64,000 nt of DNA from Chondrosia reniformis (lineage: Eukaryota; Porifera; Demospongiae; Chondrillida; Chondrillidae): the NCBI GenBank assembly GCA_947172415.1, contig OX359191.1, forward strand, positions 1,302,001 to 1,366,000, read 5' to 3'. Position 1 is the stretch's first letter; every line of letters begins with the position of its first letter. The notes under the pieces are model-generated. The model made no database searches. It was not told the DNA's origin and saw only the letters and a list, made by a program, of their open reading frames with translations. This document shows positions 31,501-42,500 of this stretch, piece by piece. The translations under genes were made by a program, and so were the position numbers.

Positions 31501-34500
31501 GTATTTCAGTGGCAGAGCACTGGTGGTCAAAGCCAGCTCTTTAGGGTTTCAATTCTCAGTAATGGCTTCTTTTGTATTTTCCTAATCATGTATGATATTT
31601 GCTTGTAATCGGCAGCAGTTTAGTTACCACTTCAATTATTCATACATGACCTGTGTTCCTCTTTAATATGCATTACATTACGTTCTGTACTTTTGATGCA
31701 CAAGATTACTATTAACACAATTTTTTTAATCTCTACTTTTGTTAATTTGTCTAGGACCAAATTGTTTGTCTTGATTCAACTTTGTCCCGACCTCTGTGAA
31801 GAGCTTGAGGATGAGTGCGGTATAAATGTACTCGGTTTTGAAGAAGGCTGCAGTGAGATAACCCTTTCAGGAAATGGAGATGTCAACAGAGCTCGCCTTA
31901 AGATCACAGTCAAATTGGATGCCATTGTATTGAAACCAGAGAAGATAACTCTTCCATCTTGTCTGATTCCAGTTGCTCTGAAATGGATTTCTGATGCCAA
32001 CTTCCAAGTGGTTATGTACTGCGACTCTGGTAAATTTCCAAGGCTGCCTAATATTGCTTCTTCTCAGAAGGGTAACATCAATGTCAAGCTTGCAGGCTTG
32101 AACAGGAAGCAACTCAAACAGGTCCACAAGGCTCTCCTCTCGCCCGTCACTGAGACGTTGGCACTGACTGCTAGTCTCAGTGCAACCTTGAAGGATGATG
32201 TGGACTACAATTCTAAATCATTGGAAGAGGAGCACAACGTCTCAATTATGGTTGACACCAGACAAAATGAAATTGCTATTCAAGGCTTTTGCAAAACCTC
32301 GGTGAGAAAGGTTTGTGATATCCTAAGATCCACCTCACAGCCGACACTGAAAACAACAAAAACTGCACCATTAGAATGTACTGCAGAGCAGAGGTATTTC
32401 CTGGAAGAAATTCTTATTAAGAATCCAAGTAATCAAGGATCAGAGATTCAGGCACTCCTTGAGGTATTAGGTGTAGAACTAAAGCTTTCGAAAGGACAAG
32501 CTTTGCTGATTGGACCAGAAACAAGTATTGAAAGTGCAGCATCAGCGATTCGCCAAAATGGCTTGCTTAAAATCCTAGCAGATCAATCCTTTGAGTATAC
32601 TGTCTCTCAGAAGAATTTAATGCAGGACCTTAATGGTTTGGTGCAAGAATTGAAAGATAATTACGATGTAACATTAGTCTTGAGCAGCCAGACCAAGAGA
32701 GATCCTGAAACAAAGAAGAAAGATTTCCATGTCAGGGTACATGTTTATTGCACCAACAAAGAAGCAAGAGCAGACTTTGACTCAGTCTGTGATCAGCTAA
32801 ATGTAAGTGTGATCTCTAGTTCTCAATTCATTGCTTTATAGCAAAACTACTTGGAATACTGTATAGTCAATCATTCATTTTTGTCTTCAACAGATTGTCA
32901 TCTTGTAAATGCTTTTAACAACACCCTGGAGCAAAGTTAGAATGTTTTTCCAGGAAGTAATTCTCCTTCTCCTGCTCCATGGGAATGATTTAATGTTTAA
33001 ACCTTTCCAGCTTGGAAATGTGTACATGTTTTGTCTTGATTAATAATCATTATTAAAGTGAAATTTGAAATTTTGTCTATAATAAGTAGAATTTTATCCT
33101 ACCTAACAAAAATTTTGTATTATACTAGTAAGGAGTTACAATTTTTTCAAAAGAAATTCTTAGAATTAACAAAGCAATTTGATCCTATAAGTGATTGTGT
33201 TTGGTGTGGCATACATATAAATTGTGTTGACTGTTGTTATTTGTGTTGACTGTTGTTATTTGTGTTGACTGTTGTTATTTGTGTTGACTGTTGTTATTTG
33301 TGTTGACTGTTGTGTATTCTCTTATTCTATAGGAAGTCGAACCAATCTCCAAGAGACTGATAGTCACTGCAGAAGAGGCAAAGAAGACAAAGGAGGCACT
33401 AATCCAAGATGTAGAAAAGCACCATTCTGTTCACGTTACCTTCAATAAAGAGAATCGTATTCTCAATATGCAAGGTCTTTTGCCAGCCAATGTCATAAAT
33501 GCATTTCGGCACTTTCAAGAGTATTATAAGATGCATGTTCTAGTTAATGAAAGCATTCCTGTAAATGTGGCACAGATTAAATTTCTCGAGAGCAAGAGAT
33601 CTGCCGATTTACAAGACATCCGTAGGGAGTGTAATGTTAAATTGCCCTGTATTGGAGAACAAACAGATCTAAAGGTCGATAAAGATATTTTCATCATCCT
33701 GAAAGGCAGTTCTGAGGCAGTTAGTAGATCATATCAAAGAATTGCTAAAATTATAAATGATTTGCAAGTTGAAGCCATTTCTCTGGAGATAGATGATCAG
33801 ATTAACTATGAATGGAATCAGTCTTGGAGAGAGGCTGTCAAGATGGAGGTAGAAGGTGAATGTGACATTGTGATCACATTCCCACGAGGCCTTCACCAGA
33901 CGCTTCCTATTTCAAGATCATATTCACATAATTCAAGCCTTGGGTCTCATGTGTATGACCTTTCTTGCACTCTCTCCTTTGTTGATCCCAATGAGAGAGA
34001 GATAGCAAAGAGAATCTTGCATGAATGCATCACTATGCGTTCTAGCAGCTTAGAAGCTAGTGATGATGAGTGTCAAAGAGCTAGGACAGCTCTGAGGGAG
34101 GGGAGCATAGATGCTGGGCTTGTCCATGTGGAGGTCTGGCCTGATAGCAATTTGCTCATTCTTAGCACTCCTTTACGATTTCAGGAGCAACTTGCTGATG
34201 TAGAAGTTAGGTTGAAAGAATTTCTTTTTGACAAGAAGCCGGAAATGGAGGAATGGATTCCTTTGGAAGGATCGTTGCAGCAGTTAATTGGTAGTCGTCT
34301 TCGACAAGCATTTAGTAAGCAAGGTGTGAATTTGAGCTTTCAATCTGATAAAGTTGGCTTCTTTGGGAGAACAGTCAATGCTGTCAAGGGGAGAATAGCA
34401 GAAACTGTAGCAAAATTTAAAAGCAACATTTGCCAAGAAGACATGCCAGTTGATAGGCTTTATCAGGCTGCCCTTCTCAGTCACAAGATGAAATCACTTG

Positions 34501-35489
34501 TGGTATCTTTGCAGAAGAAGAACTACGTGACCATAACCTTGCCAACCCAAGGAGGTTCAGATTCCAAAACCAATTTGGTAAAATGGGAATTGAAAGGTCT
34601 TCCCCAAGGTTGGCCCTCCCAATGCACTATTCAGCTTGTTCAAGGAGACCTCACGTTGGAAAGCACAGATGCAGTGGTAAATGCAGCCAATGAGGATCTT
34701 AAGCTCTACAGCGGTGTTGCAGCTGCCTTGCTACAAGCAGGTGGCAATGGCATTCAAGAGGAATGTGATGAGTTCATTTCAAAATGTGGTACAGTGTATG
34801 CTGGAAATGCAGTGTGTCTTGGCAGCGGTACCCTTCCTTGTAAGTGCCTGATCCATGCTGTGGGGCCAAAGTACACAGGCAGGATGAAACCTGAAGATGC
34901 ATTCTACCTTGAAGAAACACACTTTAGGACTTTTGATGTGGCCATTTTGAATGACTGCCGTTCAGTATCGTTTCCATCCCTTAGTACAGGAAAAGACATA
35001 TGTTCCAAAGCTGAAAGTGCTGAGTGTGCTAAAAATGCACTCCTTAGATTATTTCGTAGTAAGCTCAATATGCTTACTCTCATAAAATTTGTTTTCACTC
35101 AAGGCGAAGATTGTGCTATATTCAAGCAGGCATTTTCCACTATCCCCGAAACCTTCCCAGTTATGAAACCTTCCTGTGTGCAAAGTCTGATGCAAAATCA
35201 AGACCGAGCAGTTATAGAAATCAAAGGTTGCAAGGAGGATGTTGAAATTGCCAAGTTTGAAATTGAAAAATTTTTCAAGAATGGCCTGAAGAGCGAACAG
35301 GTGCAATATCCAGCATATTTGCATGCCAAGGTAGAAGGGAAGATACTCTCCTTCTGTCAGTCTCTGGCTGTGGATGTTTCTTTTTCCAGGCCAACCCTTG
35401 ATCACATAATAACGGCTCAAATGACTGGTTGGCATACTGTCGTGCCCAAGGCCAAAGAGTACGTGACCGGCTGGTTGCTTAAGCAATGA
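28532..35489 (+). CDS. Multi-RRM / KH / macro-domain protein, PARP14-like without PARP domain (copy B)
   Basis: The leader exon ends AAGAAT before GTGAGT at 28534, and the start codon forms across the splice (AT^G). Exons 28668-31361, 31755-32802 and 33333-35489 join in phase to about 1966 residues. Order: RRM1 (16-98), acidic linker, RRM2, basic linker, RRM3, Pro/Gln-rich region, RRM4 (about 558-632), RRM5 (about 670-745), then a long series of KH-like repeats. A macro domain follows at about 1677-1830 with GDLTLESTDAVVNAANEDL, GVAAALLQAGG, and PCKCLIHAVGPKY, and a last KH-like segment ends at VTGWLLKQ. The NAAN and GVA loops that bind ADP-ribose are intact. PARP14-family proteins combine RRM, KH, macro, WWE and PARP; WWE and the transferase are absent here, so this is a reader or hydrolase candidate. 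The next DNA is a transposon relic and then NOSIP, so a missed catalytic exon is unlikely. Confidence 0.82.
33223..33313. repeat. 19-bp minisatellite
   Basis: Nearly five copies of TGTGTTGACTGTTGTTATT sit just before the splice acceptor at 33331 in the last intron of copy B, where they may serve as the polypyrimidine-rich tract. Confidence 0.93.
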
Positions 35490-35815
35490 AAAAACCTTCA
35501 GAAGTTTTGTAGCTAATGGATTATGGATTAAATAGCTTCTTCTACTGATTTATTTAGAACAGTTTTCTGTAGCATGTACTTGTAAGCCAGTTTATATAGT
35601 ATGCTAATGAGTATATAAATGAATTTAGTATTAAGTAAATTTCACGACTCTCATCTTCAAAATGTGACTTTATAAACACAACTTGGTGACTGTTTCCTTT
35701 AATGCTTAAATATGTAATATCCTTATAAACCCCTATCGATGCAAACTATAATACTATATGGTAGGTATATAACATAAGCAGCTATAGGTATAATTTCTGA
35801 TCGCATATCCATATA

Positions 35816-36353
35816 CAGTGAAAACTGGTTAACACGAAGTCGCTTTACACGAAATATTGCTTAACACAAACAATTCGCCGAGACCAGGTTATTCACCATA
35901 CTAAATACACCGTTTTACGCGAAAAGTGCCTGTTAACGCGAAGGCATTAACACCTGTAATTTGTCAAGATGGCAGTCGCGAAGAAGCAGCGAAGCTACTC
36001 GATAGATTTCAAGATAAAAATTTTCGAAGAGATTGACGCCAAAAGGTTCTCTAAGTCGGAAATTTGTAAAAAGTACGATATTCCCAATTCGACACTGTCT
36101 ATACGTTCTTGAAGAACAGGACTAAAGTCGAGGTAGAAAACTCCAGCGCCAACGGGAGTAGGAAACGTCTTGGCGAAGCAACCTACTCTGATATCGACGA
36201 AGCGTTTATATAGCGTGAAGCGTGTTTATATGCATATATATATACACTTTTGGATCATTACATTACATGTATGGAGATCTGATAACAAGAAATACTGTTA
36301 ACGAGAAATGATTTGGCTTGCACCGTGAATTTCTCGTTAACCAGTTTTCACTG
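35816..36353 (+). mobile_element. pogo/Tigger-type DNA transposon, internally deleted
   Basis: Terminal inverted repeats CAGTGAAAACTGGTTAAC at both ends are flanked by TA. Inside, an ATG at 35969 opens MAVAKKQRSYSIDFKIKIFE and SEICKKYDIPNSTLS, the N-terminal helix-turn-helix of pogo/CENP-B-type transposases. A frame change near 36108 then leads into LKNRTKVE and SRKRLGEATYSDIDEAF before a stop. The DDE catalytic part is missing, so this copy cannot move by itself. Confidence 0.9.
35969..36213 (+). pseudogene. Truncated, frameshifted pogo-like transposase N-terminus
   Basis: The first frame covers the DNA-binding domain and ends at TGA (36110-36112). The next frame continues the family pattern for about 34 codons to TAG. 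One base appears lost around 36105-36110. Only the start of the protein is present, so it is a relic inside the element 35816-36353. Confidence 0.85.
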
Positions 36354-36592
36354 TATATATCAGTGAACATCAAAATTTTAAAAACTCATTAGATGTGCTT
36401 TATAGATGTCTGTGAATGCTGACACCAAGTTTAAGCTTTATATCTATCAATTTGACAGAGTTGCAGCACTAAATATGTTTGTCCTCCCTATATGTCATGT
36501 CTATAATAGAACCCATAGAGACATGACAACTAGATTATGTAATAAAAAATGGCTGCCATTTAGTTTAATAGTAAATAATTGTATAGTTCGAA

Positions 36593-39500
36593 ATGACTCG
36601 TCATGGAAGAAACCAAACAGCCAATGCTGTTTACAGCTATCACGAGAAGAAAAAGGACACAGGTAAGTATCTCTAGCTTATTTCTTACAATGGTTATGGA
36701 GTTAATATTTATATAAACCTTATCTTTTTGTAGCTAAGTCAGGGTATGGTTCTCAGTCAGCCAGACTTGGGAAAGATTCTTTGCGAGTACGTAGATCATG
36801 TACATTATTTACATCATGTACATTGCATAGATTATATATTATATACATGACGTAGATTGTATTAGCTATGTTTATATGAGTCCATGCAATAGATCTAGAT
36901 CCTGTCAATCTAATGTACGTATATGAAACAGTACTAGCAAGACCATATATATATTATATAGTATATTGTAACTTGTACTGTATATATATATTATGAATGA
37001 ATAAACTAATTACAATTAGAAAAACCACATCATGTGAATTATGAGTGACTACCCAGCAGTTTAGGTCAATTTGTTAGAGAAGATATGTATACCTCTGATC
37101 GATCCCTTGACCTGTCTCCATTTTATCCTGGTAACTAAATAAAGGATTCTCTTTAACTCTCCCAACTTATCATTGATTGATTTAGATCATCGGAGACACT
37201 ACTGATCAAAGTCTCCTATCCTCCAATGATTGGTCTGTTGTTCAAAGTTGAAACCAACTTTATAATCAGATATGTAAATTTGAAGTGTAAACCTTGTACC
37301 TGTACTATATATTACGTGCCACTTTTTGGTTACCAATCTCGATAATGATTTTTATTTGATTTTGGTAGAATTTTGATTGTTGCAGTTTGACTCTTCAGCC
37401 TTGCAGAGAACCTGTAGTGACGTAAGCATGAGCATACAGACATTTTATACATATAGTAAGGCACTGCTACTATAATAATACATTTCAATGTTTAGTAAAT
37501 TGACCACAATGACATGATCTATTGTTTAACTAGACCACGCCCACAGGGTTTACCTCTATAGGGTGTGGTTCCAGCCCATGTAGTCATTGTTGATGCTAGG
37601 AATGGCTGCATGTAAAATACTGGAAGTTGAAGATTAGCTGAACCACAAGTATTTGGTTTCTGTCACAATTCCAAAATATTCGTAGAATATCTTCCTTCTA
37701 TTCTGATAAATCCAAACAATTCTTTTGTTATTTCCTGAAAATAATTTTAAACTGTTAGATTGCATCATATTTTTATGCATTGATTGAGTTGTAATTCTCC
37801 AACTGTAGCCCCGAAGGTCATTTATATGAAAAGGAAGCCATTTTGGAGAGTCTCTTACATCAGAAGAGAGAAAGTAAGATGAATACCAGATTATCTCTAA
37901 TATAAGCCTTGGGCTTGTATTTTTCAAACCCCTCTGAACCCGGGCTTTTATTGGAGACTGGGCTTTTATTTTTTCAACCCTTCAATTCATATTGGTAAAT
38001 CTTTCCACGTAAACTATGTATAGAGAGCAGCATGTTTGATAAGTATGAATACCATAAGTACTTTAGTAGTGTGTCAGTGGGCTAATATTGGGTACTGGGT
38101 TTCTATTTTTCAGTAACTTGTAAAGGTGGGCTTCTATTGGAGATGAGCTTGTAGTAGAGTTAATACGGTATGTAATACATGAATGCCATCTTCTCAGAGA
38201 TATGGCTGACGTCAGTATGAGGCTAAATATAAATACATATAATAGACCGCTCTCCTATACTTATACATACGTATATGAATAATCTAAAATATCTACTTTA
38301 GAGTAAAAAGCCTATATGGAACTAAACCTAGTGAGAACTTTGGATGAGGATACAAGACCTTCTCCTTCTTCTTCTTTTCTTACGTACTTCTCTTCTTCTC
38401 CACTGGGCCAGACAGCTGTTTCTGGGAATTCCACCTTCCTCAGTGACCCTGGGAGTTTTTGTCTTCTTCTTGATCATTTGTGATCCCTTGACTCACTGTG
38501 GTAAATCTAGGAGCCTAACACGTATACACAAATTGTATGTATATGAATGGCATGTATACAAGTACAGGTTAACTATGCTGTAATGTTACATCTTACACTG
38601 CTGTACAATGTTTTCCAATACTGCTGTTTCAGATGCCAGGAAAATGAAAGAGTATGAGAAACAACAGAAAAGAAAAGAGGTGAGTGTGTTGCGACTGGTT
38701 AGGTCTTAAGGTTCGTAGCATTAGCCTAATGTGACTACTTTACATTCCTACATTGTAGTCATTATATTATCATTATGTATATAGCAGGCTTGTATGCAAG
38801 GGGTAAGGGGTTCGAATGAACCACCCCTCCTTGCCTAGGAATTCTGTCCTGACCAGCAAATTATTATACTGCTAGCTAGCGAATGAGAAAGCATCACATG
38901 CTACATGTTAATCTATATGTTCCACTTTGAGATCAGAAGACCCTCCAGGCCTGAGCTGCGAACAGGTCTGTACAGTTTCATAACCTACGTACATATGAGG
39001 TGGTTAACTTGTCTTTGTGTATCAGTATCCATCAAAATGGCTGACTAATGAGAGAAAATAGTTGACTATTAGCACCCTGTTCATTTCAGGATTTACTGAC
39101 TTTGTACAATCAATATATTACGTAGGTGCTGAACTGTTAGCCACTCCTTTAGACCCGCCCACTAGTGTAAAATGGTGTGTTTGGGAGAAAAATATATCAT
39201 ATTAGTTGTGAATGAGGATTAAGTGATCATCAAAAAGGATTGAGTCACTTTATGTATATAAAGAGATGGAATTCTACTCCCTTTAGGAAGAGTCCAGGGA
39301 TGTAGCTCGATCCAGTGCTCAAGATAAAGTTGAAAAGTTTTTGGTTACAGAAGGGAGTGTTGTTTCAAAACCAGTAGATCCCTTCAAGGATAAAGGTAAA
39401 CAAAGACATTAATGTAAACATGTCTACTCATAGCAATTGTCATCATAAGGGGTTACTGTTAGTGTGTATCTCTGTCTCGTTACCAAAGCCTCCAGCAGTG

Positions 39501-42500
39501 CCTCCATCAGCAACATGAGTGAAGCCGACCCTGATGGCAAGAAGAGGGCAAAGCTTCCCTCCTTCTGGATCCCCTCGTTGACCCCACAAACGAAAGAGGC
39601 TGATATTAAGAAACCAGTAAGTTCCACACTTATGTACAGTAGTACTGTGCACACGGTGACTCAATTATTCAAAAGATTGCCAGGGTCACTGCTGAAGGGG
39701 TGGAATTCCCAGAAACAGTGCTGTCTGGCCCGGTGGAGAAGAGAAGGAGAAGGAGAAAACCCTTGTATCTTCATCCAAAGCTCTCACTTATCTTGTCGTG
39801 TCTTTATCTAGTACTATATTGAGTAGTGATTTTTTTCTTTTTTTCTCTATTTCAGGATTCCAAGACTTATTGCCCAATGAGTGGCAGACCTCTTAGAGTG
39901 AAGGTGGGTGCTGAACCATGTGACTCATTCTCCAGTATCCAGTCACCTCATTGCTCTCTAAAAACACCAATTTACTACATACTATTTTTATATACGTACT
40001 AAGAACTTTACACGAAGATGAAACCTTTTTCTTCTTCTTCTTCTTCAATGGATTACTAAACTCTTTATATTTTTTAGTATACTGTCCTGTTTATGTACAT
40101 TTATTTACTTACATAGGACTTGATTGATGTCAAATTTACTATTATATCTGATATTGCATCGGACAGGAAGGGATTAATCTCTAAAGAGGTACAGATCTTC
40201 AGATGTTTAGATCTACTGATATGTACATATATCTCATGTTTTGGAGTACCATGAAATAATAGAAATACCAATTTTCTTTTCTCTTTTCCACCATTTCTTG
40301 CATTGGATGTCTGTTAAGTGCTGTTTCAGACTTGAATTTGAGAATTTAAATTACAATTTACTAGCAATCTTATTTCATTTAAACCCATTAACTCCTTTAA
40401 CTATTCAGTCTGTGCAATTATATGATTATACTTATGTACCTCTGAATATGGGAGGTATACGTATGTACGTATATTTGAGCATCGACAATACTTATGTAAA
40501 ACAATACTTTGGAAATTTTGGTCCAAGATCTTTTTCAACAATGAATGGGGAGGAGAAGAATAAATGTAAGTGTTTCTGATGCTCAAATATGTACTTCCCG
40601 TATTAATTATGAACAAAGCAAATATCCCCATATATAATAGTGTTTGTATATGGATCACATATTGTACTCGTACATATGTGTATTGGTGAACTCAACACAT
40701 TTGTACTTACTCATGTAATAATTTTTATGATGAAAAGGTTTAAATTGAAAGTTTAAGGTTGCTAGACACAGCCACTTTTCTGTACTACATTTCTGTACCT
40801 TCTTGGATTGTTTTTGTACACCTTTTTCAAGCAATTAGTAGGGGTAAAGTGTACTGATCTGCCAGTGACCTAGAACTCCTTATCAGAAGAGTTGGTGTCA
40901 TAAAGTCTAATAGGTTACCCGGCAAAGTCATGAACCCGTGTACATTGTTTAAATACTTTTAAACTGTGGACAGTTCAAATATGCCCAGGGTGTGTGGGTT
41001 TGTTCATTGTGTTGCTAAGAGACTGTGCATCTTCTAATTGGCAACCAGTGCAATTATCAATCTAGAGGATGCTCCATGCATACTTTTACATTGATATTTT
41101 GTTTCTTCTCAAAGGAAGGGTCCTTTAATTCAAAAGTAACAGGATCTAATGTTATAATGATATTATAATAACAATTTTATCCTCATCCAAAGTTCTCACT
41201 AGGTTTAATTCCCTATAGGCCTTTACTCTAAAGTAGATGTAGCATGTAAGAAAAATGATGTATTGATATTCATGGGTGACTATAAAGTTAAGAAAACTGC
41301 ATTTTGGGAATATTTTTGGGTTTAGTGCTGTTAAATTTAGCTGTCTCATAGTGTACTGATGTGAGGTGTTGCAAGTCTCTTTGCTTTTGTTAAATTGTGT
41401 GTAGCCATGTAATGTTTTGATTTTCTCACTGCATAATTGTCAGTTTCTTTATCCCAACTAACATCTCCACACATTGTTATCAGGTAACTAAGCCCTACCC
41501 AGTTGGCCTTATACAACAATGATTTAAGAAACAAGTTTTTATAGGGTCAATGCTGAAATATTTGTTTTCATAAATGTATTATTCTTTGTATTTGTTTATA
41601 CTTTTACAAAATGATGATTGTATTTCTGTGCAACAGGAATGCTATTCACATGTGACTTTATTCCCCTACTGGATATGAAGTGACTATTTCTCAACCTTTG
41701 CTATTATGTGAAGATTTGTGATTATATATATAATTAATTTCATATATATTACCTACATGTACGTATGTTAGAGCTTTGCAATGGTCTCTTGACTAGTTTG
41801 GTGTAATAATTCCATTGATTATCCTTATCATACAGTACATTATATGTACGTACTATTGGTGCTCTATCTAATCTTATTACCATACACTATACTGTGTATG
41901 TGGATTTGTAGTGTACGCATGTATAGGACAAAGGATCAAGAAGAAGACAAAGACTCCCAGGGTCACTGATGAAGGGTGGAATTCCCAGAAACAGCTGTCT
42001 GGCCCAGTGGAGCAGAAGAAGAGAAAGAAAAGGAGAAACTATTGTATCCTCTCACTAGGTTTAGTTCCCTATAGGCCTTTTACTCTAAAGTAGATGTATA
42101 GCATGTAAGGAAGGTATTAGATTATTTACGTATGTATGTAAAGTACACCCAAACTTTCCTGTGACAACCACGTTTTGCCTAAAAGTGTCTAAAGTGAAAA
42201 CCACATAATTGTCATCTTCATTCTCAGAATGTTTTAGCACCCAGTGATGAATTGGATCCATTCCAAGCAATAATGGAAATGGATTTCTGACATATTTGCT
42301 ATTCAATTTGTTAACTTAAAACCTGTAATCAATAAAGTATCTTTTTCACCTACGTATATATATGTATATATGGAACAGTATGTATTCCTTTTTGAATCAA
42401 CTTTTGAATCCATTTTGTGGTTTTCATCAGATATCTCACATCTTCATGTGAATCACACTGTCTTGTCCAATGTACTTTCAAGTGTAAAACGTGTTATCTC

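Larger units (their letters stand above)
26268..31595. repeat. Tandem duplication unit B (5.3 kb)
   Basis: Second direct copy of 21049-26267. Beyond 31595 the sequence is single copy and leads into the KH/macro exons, so unit B sits in the original 3' context and unit A in the original 5' context. Confidence 0.9.
35490..36592. other. Intergenic, half of it a transposon relic
   Basis: Between the macro gene and NOSIP. The pogo/Tigger relic covers 35816-36353; the rest is AT-rich 3' and 5' flank. Confidence 0.6.

Noticed and set aside
37369..37421. NOSIP exon 3 starting at the CAG near 37385
   Set aside because: That acceptor gives LQRTCSD out of frame with the family; the acceptor at 37366-37368 gives NFDCCSLTLQPCREPVVT in phase.
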